The notes beneath the pieces were generated by a model that did no database searches, was not told where the DNA came from, and worked only from the letters and a program-made list of their open reading frames with translations. This document shows, in pieces, positions 1 to 6,022 of a stretch of DNA of 10,752 nucleotides. Made by a program: the position numbers and the translations under genes. The stretch's first letter is position 1. Each line of letters opens with the position of its first letter. Source of the DNA: an uncultured Bacteroidales bacterium (lineage in GTDB: Bacteria; Bacteroidota; Bacteroidia; Bacteroidales; UBA932); the NCBI GenBank assembly GCA_946415795.1, contig CAMKTW010000031.1, positions 1 to 10,752 of the forward strand. Direction: 5' to 3'.

Positions 1-428
1 CCTTCGGCCGCTGCAGCTATGGTATCGGTAAGGCGATCCAGCACCCCCTGAAGTTTGCTTCCCAGCATAATCTTAAGCATACCGCTCAGGTGGGTCGCCA
101 ACTCCAGATGGAAGTTGGTCTTGCAGTCGGCATCGGCGTCAGAAGGGTCATCTACGGTGTCAAAGCAGGCCTGTATCTGGAACACAATCGGCGTGCCGTC
201 GGTCTGCACGAAAGTTATGCGGTTGAACGGCTCGCGCTCTGCCACCCTCATCCCCAAGTTGAACCCCTGCATATTTGCAGAGATAGTGTCCTGGGTGGCT
301 GTGATAGTGGCCCGCTTATCTTCTGGCAGGTTCTTTACCAGCGCGCTCAGATCGCCAAGGGCGCTGTAGAGCACCACAGGCTGGCGGTCAATGAGCACAG
401 TCTTGCTTTTGAGCAGCGTGTCGGACAT
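1..428 (-). CDS. SRPBCC/START-like fold protein (3' end cut by window)
   Basis: The minus-strand frame opens with ATG at 428-426 and stays open to the window edge, giving 142 visible residues, close to the usual 135-150 of this small family, so only a few residues can be missing. The protein starts MSDTLLKSKTV and contains the YSALGDLSALVKNLPED segment (about residues 21-37), an AEREPFNRITF strand pair, and a C-terminal amphipathic helix with HLSGMLKIMLGSKLQGVLDRL. This pattern (N-terminal helix, beta sheet, long C-terminal helix) matches the small SRPBCC proteins of Bacteroidota that follow pyrE. The fold makes a hydrophobic pocket, but the ligand is unknown and I see no catalytic residues. 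It starts one base after the pyrE stop (TAG-T-ATG), so it is cotranscribed and probably translationally coupled to pyrE. Family assignment is by recognition, not by a profile search. Confidence 0.8.
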   Translation of the reverse strand, partial: MSDTLLKSKTVLIDRQPVVLYSALGDLSALVKNLPEDKRATITATQDTISANMQGFNLGMRVAEREPFNRITFVQTDGTPIVFQIQACFDTVDDPSDADADCKTNFHLELATHLSGMLKIMLGSKLQGVLDRLTDTIAAAAE

Positions 429-429
429 A

Positions 430-1065
430 CTATTTTCCCCAGGTTTCCGGACGATAACGCCACTCGCGCAGCATCTCCAGACTCTCTTCAGAGACCAGGT
501 TGCGCTCTACGGCAGTTTCAATCAGCACGTCGTAATTAGAGAGCGTATAGAGCTCCAGCGCAGAGTGAAGCTCAAATTCGCGGCGGGCGGAGGTGAAGTT
601 GTAAGAGAAAATAGCCACCATACCCTCCACTATACAGCCGGCTGCGGTAACTGCATCGGCAGCGGCCAGAGAACTGGAGCCGGTGGAAATCAAGTCCTCA
701 ATCACCACCACGTGGTCGCCGTGATGGAATACACCCTCAATCTGGTTGCCCATACCGTGATCCTTGGGGACAGGACGAATATAGATGAAAGGTTTGTTCA
801 GGCGGTCTGCCACCAGCGCCCCGAGGGCGATGGCGCCGGTTGCCACACCAGCTATGACATCCACGGTTTTAAAATGATCCTCTACAGTCTGCAGGGTATA
901 TTCGCACACCTTGCTGCGGATTTCAGGATAAGAGAGAATCTTGCGGTTGTCGCAGTAGATTGGCGATTTCCAGCCAGAAGCCCAGGTAAAGGGCTCGTCC
1001 GGGCGAAGTTGTACTGCACCTATATCGAGCAGGAACCCGGCGACATTCTTTTCTATCGTATTCAT
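430..1065 (-). CDS. pyrE: Orotate phosphoribosyltransferase
   Basis: This 211-residue protein joins orotate to PRPP to form orotidine 5'-monophosphate, the fifth step of de novo UMP synthesis, in the cytosol. Seen in the sequence: the N-terminal orotate-site segment with WASGWKSPIYCDNRK (about 28-42), the flexible catalytic loop RPVPKDHGMGNQIEG (97-111, with K101 and H103), and the PRPP-binding motif VVVIEDLISTGSS (119-131) with its adjacent acidic pair E123-D124. Length is normal for the family. The start at 1065 is favoured because a consensus promoter ends about 25 bases upstream. It is the first gene of a two-gene unit with the SRPBCC gene, and is divergent from a NUDIX hydrolase. Nothing in it looks broken. 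Confidence 0.97.
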   Translation of the reverse strand: MNTIEKNVAGFLLDIGAVQLRPDEPFTWASGWKSPIYCDNRKILSYPEIRSKVCEYTLQTVEDHFKTVDVIAGVATGAIALGALVADRLNKPFIYIRPVPKDHGMGNQIEGVFHHGDHVVVIEDLISTGSSSLAAADAVTAAGCIVEGMVAIFSYNFTSARREFELHSALELYTLSNYDVLIETAVERNLVSEESLEMLREWRYRPETWGK

Positions 1066-1094
1066 ATCACATATTTCGCAATAATAAGGAATTA

Positions 1095-1125
1095 CAAAGT
1101 TATAAATATTAGTATTTTTGTCAAA
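1095..1125 (-). promoter_or_regulatory. pyrE promoter, Bacteroidota type
   Basis: On the minus strand TTTG (1125-1122) is followed after exactly 19 bases by TAACTTTG (1102-1095). This matches the Bacteroidota primary sigma consensus TTTG-N19-TAnnTTTG at every defined position. Transcription would begin near 1088, giving a leader of about 23 bases before the pyrE ATG. Confidence 0.8.
1113..1120 (+). promoter_or_regulatory. Probable -7 box for the NUDIX gene
   Basis: TATTTTTG on the plus strand fits TAnnTTTG and lies 27 bases before the ATG at 1148, a typical leader length. No TTTG is found at the expected -33 position (around 1090), so the promoter is weak or needs an activator. The box lies inside the spacer of the opposing pyrE promoter. 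Confidence 0.45.
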
Positions 1126-1147
1126 CCTATGTTTAATTGTGTCATAA

Positions 1148-1753
1148 ATGTATAAAGTTTATTTTGCCAACCGCAGCGTAAAGATTGTCCCGACGGGCTC
1201 TGTGGCCGATTATGGCGACAATCGTGTTTATTACAGATACCAGCAGAGCGACGACCTGTCACAACTGCCGCTCTGGTTTGAAAAGGCGGACGACATCGAG
1301 GCTCTTGTGATTGAAGCCGACAATCCGGCCTCTGCATTTGCCGAGTTCATCTCCTCCTTGAAACGGGAGGTCGCAGCCGGCGGCGTGATAAGCAACGACA
1401 AAGGTCAGACCCTGCTGTTCTTCCGCCGCGGTGCGTGGGATATGCCAAAAGGACATCAGGAACCGGGCGAAAGCCTGGAGGAGTGCGCCCTGCGCGAAGT
1501 TAAGGAAGAGACCGGCCTGACTCACATCGCTCTCGGCGAGCCGATATGCGTCACATATCACACATACCATCGCGGCGGCAACTTTGTCCTGAAAGAGTCA
1601 CACTGGTACCGGATGACACTCACCGGGCGCGAAAAGGTCAAAGTCCAGACAGAAGAGGACATCGAACGCGCCTCCTGGTGCGGCCCCACCCGCCTGCCGC
1701 GCCTTCTGCGCCACGCCTACCCCTCCATCCGGGACGTTTTCGCGAACCTTTAA
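1148..1753 (+). CDS. NUDIX hydrolase
   Basis: This is a 201-residue protein with a complete Nudix box at residues 102-124: G102, E108, then REVKEETGL at 116-124, which fits GX5EX7REUXEEXGU exactly. The glutamates E117, E120 and E121 would bind the catalytic metal. Upstream are an N-terminal extension of about 75 residues and the AAGGVISNDKGQTLLFFRRGAWDMPKG strand-loop region that normally precedes the box. Nudix enzymes cleave nucleoside diphosphates linked to another group; the substrate here cannot be read from the sequence. Diadenosine polyphosphates, sugar nucleotides or damaged nucleotides are all possible. It is divergent from pyrE with an 82-base gap and is apparently monocistronic. 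I saw no strong plus-strand terminator after it; hairpins at 1838-1915 may serve. Confidence 0.93.
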   Translation: MYKVYFANRSVKIVPTGSVADYGDNRVYYRYQQSDDLSQLPLWFEKADDIEALVIEADNPASAFAEFISSLKREVAAGGVISNDKGQTLLFFRRGAWDMPKGHQEPGESLEECALREVKEETGLTHIALGEPICVTYHTYHRGGNFVLKESHWYRMTLTGREKVKVQTEEDIERASWCGPTRLPRLLRHAYPSIRDVFANL

Positions 1754-1837
1754 TACTGGAGCGAGACATCAAGTCCTAAGAATGGGTCACCGGGATAATC
1801 CTGCATTTGAAGCATAGATATGCCCTCACGGTGTCAA
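1754..1837. other. Gene-free intergenic segment after the NUDIX gene
   Basis: I see no open frame with coding character, no promoter of Bacteroidota type and no RNA gene in this segment. It leads directly into the palindrome cluster; together they make 288 bases without a gene up to 2041. Confidence 0.5.
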
Positions 1838-1862
1838 TAACGTCCCAATAACCCGGACGTTA
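1838..1862. repeat. Palindrome copy 1 of a TAACGTCC/GGACGTTA hairpin pair
   Basis: TAACGTCC (1838-1845) and its exact reverse complement GGACGTTA (1855-1862) flank a nine-base loop. There is no T-tract on either side, so it does not look like a standard intrinsic terminator. The same arm recurs about 51 bases downstream. Confidence 0.75.
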
Positions 1863-1886
1863 ATGTCAAAAACGGCCTTAAACGCG

Positions 1887-1915
1887 TATAACGTCCCATT
1901 TCTGAGGACGTTATA
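1887..1915. repeat. Palindrome copy 2, ten-base arms
   Basis: TATAACGTCC (1887-1896) pairs perfectly with GGACGTTATA (1906-1915) around a nine-base loop. Its inner eight bases of each arm are identical to copy 1, the loop length is the same, but the loop sequence differs (only the first two and the fourth base are shared). Conserved stems with changed loops suggest that the stem or the paired half-sites are what matters. Confidence 0.8.
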
Positions 1916-1966
1916 TACACTGACGGAATCGAATCTGACTGGCGATATCCGTATCTGTCTCACCAC

Positions 1967-1984
1967 GTCCCCTGCGCCGGGGAC
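1967..1984. repeat. Third, diverged hairpin of the cluster
   Basis: GTCCCC (1967-1972) and GGGGAC (1979-1984) form a GC-rich six-base stem with a six-base loop. It is preceded by AC and followed by AT, so the arms read ACGTCC... and ...GGACAT, one base off the arms of the two upstream copies. It sits directly beyond the T-tract of the minus-strand terminator. Whether it is related to the first two or is an independent hairpin is uncertain. Confidence 0.5.
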
Positions 1985-1990
1985 ATCAGA

Positions 1991-2019
1991 AAAGAAAAAA
2001 GGGTGGCTCGCACCACCCT
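1991..2019 (-). terminator. Strong intrinsic terminator after the 41-aa peptide gene
   Basis: On the minus strand AGGGTGG and CCACCCT (2019-2013 and 2006-2000) form a perfect seven-base GC-rich stem with a six-base loop. It is followed at once by a T-rich tract (1999-1991, TTTTTCTTT). The plus side has no T-tract, so termination is expected in the minus direction only. It lies 22 bases after the stop of the small gene at 2042. Confidence 0.88.
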
Positions 2020-2041
2020 CAGCTTTCTATAATGAAGTTTA

Positions 2042-2167
2042 TCAGTTACCCAGATTCATATCGTCGATGCTTACTTCAGGGTTAACTGAAGATCCCTGCA
2101 GGATTGCATTCTCAGGGGAGATTTCATACTCCTTGATTGCGGGGGATACGTAAAGATTTCTTTTCAT
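2042..2167 (-). CDS. Small acidic 41-residue protein, Bacteroidales type
   Basis: ATG at 2167-2165 opens a frame of 41 codons closed by TGA at 2044-2042. The product begins MKRNLYVSPAIKEYEISPEN and ends IDDMNLGN. It has a basic start (K2, R3), aromatic residues Y6 and Y14, an early SP pair (S8-P9), a central ILQGSS stretch and an acidic C-terminal part. It has no membrane segment, no signal peptide and no cysteine. It is more than a chance frame because a promoter-like element lies 30 bases upstream and a strong terminator 22 bases downstream. The opening resembles the many short Bacteroidales hypothetical proteins that start MKK-x-Y-x-x-P; their function is not known to me. A secreted or processed peptide, a small regulator, or a precursor cut near the GSS are all open possibilities. 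Confidence 0.75.
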   Translation of the reverse strand: MKRNLYVSPAIKEYEISPENAILQGSSVNPEVSIDDMNLGN

Positions 2168-2196
2168 CTTGATTATTGATTAGGTTTATAATTAGA

Positions 2197-2227
2197 CAAA
2201 TTTGTTGAACAGTAAATGCAGTGCAAA
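2197..2227 (-). promoter_or_regulatory. Promoter for the 41-aa peptide gene
   Basis: Minus-strand TTTG (2227-2224) is followed after 19 bases by CAAATTTG (2204-2197). This differs from TAnnTTTG only by C for T at the first base, and the spacing is identical to the pyrE promoter. Predicted transcription start is near 2190, giving a leader of about 23 bases. Confidence 0.6.
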
Positions 2228-2288
2228 TTACGTCGTGCAAGGTAAGTATAATTATCCGTATAAACAATACCCACGCTTGATTCCTGCC

Positions 2289-2309
2289 AAAAAACCGTAA
2301 GATTACCGG
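2289..2309 (-). terminator. Probable weak terminator of the DUF4290-ftsK-LolA-like operon
   Basis: Just after the TAG at 2313-2311 the minus strand has CCG-G-TA / TACGG arms with one bulged G and a four-base loop, followed by six T residues (2294-2289). The stem is short and imperfect, so read-through into the small peptide gene is possible. Confidence 0.45.
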
Positions 2310-2310
2310 C

Positions 2311-2805
2311 CTATTCCCTCAAATCGGTAACGATGACGTTCTCTGAGAGCGACGACTCATCAATGGTAAAATATGATGCGGGCCACGATGTGGAGACGGG
2401 CACGATGTCGCTGACTTTGACCTTGAAGGTGATGTCGTCTGCCAAATAAGTCGCATTGATGTTGCCCTTCTGGTCTTTGCGGATATTGGTTGCCTTCATA
2501 AACGGCATCGCCTCGTCCTGATCTATAACAAGCTCCTCAGTGGCGCTGTTGAACATCCACATCGCCTTGCCGTCGCAGCAGATGAGCATATCGCCGCACT
2601 CGATGCGGTAGCAGCTACCCTGCAGATAAGCCTTGCCCTCCTCTGAAGAGACCACTACACCGCTTGCATCAGTCCCTTTAAGCGAGAAGTTCATAGAGAC
2701 CTGCCCCTGCTTCTTGAGTTCGTCCCAGAGAGTCACGGCATCGCTCTGCGCATATACTGCGAGTGCATATACCAAGAGAAAGAGTGTTATTGTCAGCCTT
2801 TTCAT
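2311..2805 (-). CDS. LolA-like periplasmic carrier protein
   Basis: This is a 164-residue protein with an N-terminal signal peptide: K2-R3, a hydrophobic run at about 4-18 and a likely cut after A19 (VYA then Q20). There is no lipobox cysteine, so it should be soluble in the periplasm. The mature part shows the alternating strand pattern of the LolA fold, including GKAYLQGSCYRIECGDMLICCDGKAMWMFN at about 58-87, where a short 'DG-x-x-x-W' turn is typical of the family. LolA takes lipoproteins from the inner-membrane LolCDE complex to the outer membrane. Length is somewhat short for LolA (about 180-200). It lies 103 bases after ftsK in the same direction, an arrangement I associate with Bacteroidota. 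Substrate (lipoprotein, or another lipid) is not settled by sequence. Confidence 0.75.
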   Translation of the reverse strand: MKRLTITLFLLVYALAVYAQSDAVTLWDELKKQGQVSMNFSLKGTDASGVVVSSEEGKAYLQGSCYRIECGDMLICCDGKAMWMFNSATEELVIDQDEAMPFMKATNIRKDQKGNINATYLADDITFKVKVSDIVPVSTSWPASYFTIDESSLSENVIVTDLRE

Positions 2806-2837
2806 AGTTCTTATCCAATGACAGATTCTATTCGGAA

Positions 2838-2858
2838 TATGGCAAATAAAATGCCATA
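2838..2858. repeat. Hairpin between ftsK and the LolA-like gene
   Basis: TATGGCA (2838-2844) and TGCCATA (2852-2858) form a perfect seven-base stem around a seven-base A-rich loop. No T-tract follows on the minus strand, so it may be an RNA processing or stability element, or an operator, rather than a terminator. A tiny GCCT-GT-AGGC palindrome lies nearby at 2868-2877. Confidence 0.45.
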
Positions 2859-2908
2859 AACACTAATGCCTGTAGGCGTAAAGCAAGTCCCTGACGGGGC
2901 ATAGCGCG

Positions 2909-5317
2909 TTAGCTGCTATGGTCAAGCGCCTCGATAATCCTGTCCAACGTATCGAAATCAGTAATAAGCACATCGCGGCTCTTGCTGCCGTTTGAAGGGC
3001 CCACTATGCCCGCCGCCTCCAGCTGGTCCATCAAGCGGCCGGCGCGGTTATAGCCCAAATTGAGTTTGCGCTGCAGCATAGAGGTGGAACCCTGCTGTGT
3101 CTGGACAAGGATCTTGGCCGCCTCCTCAAAGAGAGCGTCGCGCTTGGTGAGGTTTGCGCTGTTGCCGCCGGCATCATCGGCACCCTCCTCTACATATTCC
3201 GGCAGCCAGAATACGTGGCTGTATCCCCTCTGCTTCTCTATAAACTTTGTGATACGCTCAATCTCCGGAGTATCGATCATAGCGCATTGTACACGAACTA
3301 TATCGCTGCCCGGATAAAGTACCAGCATATCGCCACGGCCGATAAGGCGCTGCGCACCCGAGGCATCGATTATGGTCTTGCTGTCCACACCGGAGTTCAC
3401 CTTGAAAGCTATGCGGGAGTTGAAGTTGGCCTTGATGGTACCGGTAATGACATCTGTGGTAGGCCTCTGGGTTGCTATGACCAGATGGATACCCACGGCG
3501 CGGGCCTTCTGGGCCAGTCGGGCGATGGGTTCTTCCACCTCGCGGCCCGCAGTCATCAGCAGGTCTGCAAACTCATCAATGACAACCACGATATAAGGGA
3601 GATACTTATGACCCTTGAGCGGATTGAGCTTGCGGTTGAGGAACTTCTCGTTGTATTCCGTGATCTTGCGCACTCCGGCCTCACGTAGCAGATCGTAGCG
3701 GGCGTCCATCTCAGAGCAGAGAGAACGCAGCGTATGGACGACCTTGGTGGTGTCTGTGATAATCACCTCATCGGCATCGGGAAGGGCGGCAAGGAAGTGC
3801 TTCTCCAGAGCCTTGTAAAAATCCAGCTCCACTTTCTTGGGGTCAACCATCACAAACTTCATCTCAGAAGGGTGCTTTGCATAGAGCAGGGAGGCAATTA
3901 TCGCGTTCAGGCCCACCGATTTACCCATACCGGTGGCACCAGCCACCAGAAGGTGCGGCATACGGGCCAGGTCCAGGAAGAACGGCTCGTTGGTGACGGT
4001 GATGCCCAGCGCTACCGGGAGCTCCATATTAGCACTCTTCTCGCGGTACTGCGGAGAGTTGAGAATCATCTTGAGCGGGACTACGCTCGGTTTCTCGTTG
4101 GCAACCTCGATACCTATGGCCCCTTCAAGGACAAGCACACGGACACCCTTGGCCGCCAGCGACATAGCGATATCCTCTTCCAGCCGCTTCACCTGCGCGA
4201 TGCGTGTACCCTCCGCCAGACGGATCTTATAGAGGGTAACGGTAGGCCCCTTCTTTGCGGAGATGCTCTCCACGCGGATCTTATAACTGCCCAGGGTATG
4301 GACGATGCGGTTCTTGTTCCGCTCCATCTCGTCCATAGATATCTCATACCATTTATCCTTGTAATCGTCAAGAAGCGCTACCGAAGGGAATTCATATTGA
4401 GAGAGATCCAGACGGGGGTTGTACAGATGCGCGATATCGTCTTCCTCCATATTGGCATCGGGATCGTAGCCCCCCTTCTCTACCGTAATCACCACATCGC
4501 TCTGCGGGGTCTCCGACGCAAGGTCTATCACCGTTTCATCTTCTGCTTCCGACTCGGCATCCTCCTCCTGGACGGGGGCCACAGGCTCCTCTTCCTGCCA
4601 TTGCTCGTCCACAGGCTTTTCAGTCTCTACAGATATCACATATCCGGGATCTTCCTCCACCACGGCCGGAACAGGTTCAGCGACCTCCTCTTTTTCCCTG
4701 CGGGGACGGTTGAACGCGCGGTATATGAAATTGTCTATGGCCAAGGCCACCTTGTTGGAGCAGAGCACCAGCCAGAGGATAAACAGGAACCCGATAATCA
4801 ATCCCGCCCCGAGACTGCCGACGGTAGAGCAAAGCCATTTGTTGGCAAAATAGCCATAGGAGCCGCCGGCACCGGTGGAGAGCACGAACACATTCCAGAA
4901 ACCGGCAATGAAAGATGCTGCGAGCGATATGACTATAGCCCCCATCAGACAGAGGAGGAAGCAGCGCAGCAGACGCACCTTGCGGATACGGAAACAACCC
5001 ACGGTGAGAGCCAACAGGAAGAACGGGATACAATATGCTCCGATGCCGAACAGTTTGGCTATCAAAAAGTCGGATATAAAATATCCCACCTTGCCACATA
5101 CATTCTGAGTGATTACATAGTCGCGCCAAACGTCGGGATTGGACTTGATGCTGTAATCCGCCTTCCAGGTGAAGACATACGAAACAAGCGATGCGGTGAC
5201 CAGCACCGTAATCCCGAGCAGCAGCAAACCCAGCACCAACCGGATGGCTATTTTCTGATCCCGGGTAAGTGCCGGCGCCTGAGACTGCTTCTTTTTTTTC
5301 TTTTTCTTTGTGGCCAT
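2909..5317 (-). CDS. ftsK: DNA translocase FtsK
   Basis: This 802-residue motor protein sits at the division septum and pumps the chromosome terminus toward the dif site, activating XerCD-type dimer resolution. Order of domains: a polylysine start (residues 4-10); four predicted membrane segments at about 23-49, 78-107, 116-141 and 165-188; an acidic E/P-rich linker (about 205-300); the RecA-like motor with Walker A GATGMGKS (460-467) and Walker B VVVIDEFADLL (577-587, D581-E582); a conserved HLVIATQRPTTDVITG block (611-626); and a winged-helix gamma domain at about 726-790 that would read orientation sequences. Full length for the phylum. The start at 5317 lies two bases after the DUF4290 stop, so the two are cotranscribed. 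One oddity is an eight-base A run in codons 7-9. Confidence 0.97.
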   Translation of the reverse strand: MATKKKKKKKQSQAPALTRDQKIAIRLVLGLLLLGITVLVTASLVSYVFTWKADYSIKSNPDVWRDYVITQNVCGKVGYFISDFLIAKLFGIGAYCIPFFLLALTVGCFRIRKVRLLRCFLLCLMGAIVISLAASFIAGFWNVFVLSTGAGGSYGYFANKWLCSTVGSLGAGLIIGFLFILWLVLCSNKVALAIDNFIYRAFNRPRREKEEVAEPVPAVVEEDPGYVISVETEKPVDEQWQEEEPVAPVQEEDAESEAEDETVIDLASETPQSDVVITVEKGGYDPDANMEEDDIAHLYNPRLDLSQYEFPSVALLDDYKDKWYEISMDEMERNKNRIVHTLGSYKIRVESISAKKGPTVTLYKIRLAEGTRIAQVKRLEEDIAMSLAAKGVRVLVLEGAIGIEVANEKPSVVPLKMILNSPQYREKSANMELPVALGITVTNEPFFLDLARMPHLLVAGATGMGKSVGLNAIIASLLYAKHPSEMKFVMVDPKKVELDFYKALEKHFLAALPDADEVIITDTTKVVHTLRSLCSEMDARYDLLREAGVRKITEYNEKFLNRKLNPLKGHKYLPYIVVVIDEFADLLMTAGREVEEPIARLAQKARAVGIHLVIATQRPTTDVITGTIKANFNSRIAFKVNSGVDSKTIIDASGAQRLIGRGDMLVLYPGSDIVRVQCAMIDTPEIERITKFIEKQRGYSHVFWLPEYVEEGADDAGGNSANLTKRDALFEEAAKILVQTQQGSTSMLQRKLNLGYNRAGRLMDQLEAAGIVGPSNGSKSRDVLITDFDTLDRIIEALDHSS

Positions 5318-5319
5318 CG

Positions 5320-5949
5320 CTAATTGTTGCTCCTGAATTTCTTCTTCTTATTCTTTTTGCCGAACTGCCCCTGACGGGGATCGATTCCGCGTGGACGGCT
5401 GAAATCTCCGTGAACGGCGCCAAGTTCCAGCCCCTCGGGTATCTCCAGCTTGCCCTGGGCCAGCTGAGCCATATCCTTGAGGATGGTTTCATCCGCAACG
5501 CTGTCTTTGTTCCAGATAAGATACTGCTGGCGCATATAGCGGGCCAGGTTGCGGATCATCTCGTTGCGGACTGTGGCATCTTCTATCCCGGCCACCAGAT
5601 CTATCATATTCTCTATGTTGCGGCCGTAGCAGCTCGCCTTTATCGGGGTCTTCTCTATAGGAATGGGATCCGGTTTTGAAGCCGCCTTGGCGGGTGTCGG
5701 CACTTCGTACGGAGAATCAATATCGATGTCGTAGCCGGCTATCACATAAACGTGGTCCCAAAGTTTGCGCTTGTAATCGGGATACTCCCTGAGCGAGGGA
5801 TTGAGCAGCGTCATCACGTTCACAACAGCTTGTATCTGCTCGTTTCTCTTCTCCTTATCCTCTATCCCCTTCACCTTCTCTATCATCTTCTGCACGTGTC
5901 TTCCGTACTCCGGAAGGATCAGTTTCTCTCTATATGTATTATAATCCAT
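5320..5949 (-). CDS. DUF4290 family protein
   Basis: This 209-residue protein begins MDYNTYREKLILPEYGRHVQKM, the hallmark opening of DUF4290, a family known essentially only from Bacteroidota and without assigned function. Residues 1-85 are helical with the 'LWDHVYVIAGYDIDID' segment; a second 'YGRNIENMIDLVAGIED' segment at about 107-123 echoes 'YGRHVQKMIEKVKGIED' at 15-31, so the protein contains an internal repeat. The C-terminus is strongly basic (KKNKKKKFRS). The frame is open 43 codons further upstream to 6078, but that extension overlaps the promoter and the divergent rmlD gene, and the family begins at MDYN, so I chose 5949. It is directly upstream of ftsK with a two-base gap, which suggests a link with division or segregation, by context only. 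Confidence 0.88.
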   Translation of the reverse strand: MDYNTYREKLILPEYGRHVQKMIEKVKGIEDKEKRNEQIQAVVNVMTLLNPSLREYPDYKRKLWDHVYVIAGYDIDIDSPYEVPTPAKAASKPDPIPIEKTPIKASCYGRNIENMIDLVAGIEDATVRNEMIRNLARYMRQQYLIWNKDSVADETILKDMAQLAQGKLEIPEGLELGAVHGDFSRPRGIDPRQGQFGKKNKKKKFRSNN

Positions 5950-5993
5950 ATGTGTGTTAATACAATCAAAAATTAACATATTACGGCTGATTA

Positions 5994-6001
5994 CAAAGAT
6001 A
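5994..6001 (-). promoter_or_regulatory. -7 box for the DUF4290-ftsK operon
   Basis: TATCTTTG on the minus strand fits TAnnTTTG perfectly. A start site near 5987 would give a leader of about 38 bases. The -33 element is poor: the best candidate is TTTA with a 21-base spacer. The box overlaps the region of the divergent rmlD promoter. Confidence 0.6.
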
Positions 6002-6014
6002 TGATTTTTATATC

Positions 6015-6022
6015 TACTTTTG
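6015..6022 (+). promoter_or_regulatory. -7 box for rmlD
   Basis: TACTTTTG on the plus strand fits TAnnTTTG perfectly. Transcription from near 6029 would leave a short leader of about 14 bases before the ATG at 6043. No TTTG is present at the expected -33 position near 5992. Confidence 0.55.

Noticed and set aside
391..1155. Plus-strand frame of 254 codons opposite pyrE
   Set aside because: It overlaps pyrE throughout and its end overlaps the start of the NUDIX gene; no domain is recognisable.
1838..1915. Palindromes as a CRISPR array or transposon ends
   Set aside because: There are only two clear copies, no regular repeat-spacer pattern, no transposase frame and no target duplication visible.
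2000..2019. Terminator for the NUDIX gene on the plus strand
   Set aside because: The T-tract exists only on the minus-strand side of this hairpin; after it the plus strand reads CAGCTTTC, which does not support plus-strand termination.
1863..2153. Plus-strand frame of 96 codons across the palindrome cluster
   Set aside because: It reads through two hairpins, the A-rich side of the minus-strand terminator and the antisense of the 41-residue gene. The product has no family character.
3734..5323. Plus-strand open frame of 529 codons opposite ftsK
   Set aside because: It lies antisense to a fully supported ftsK. Its product is rich in H, R and Q without any recognisable domain and it lacks a promoter; the opening is a by-product of GC-rich third positions.
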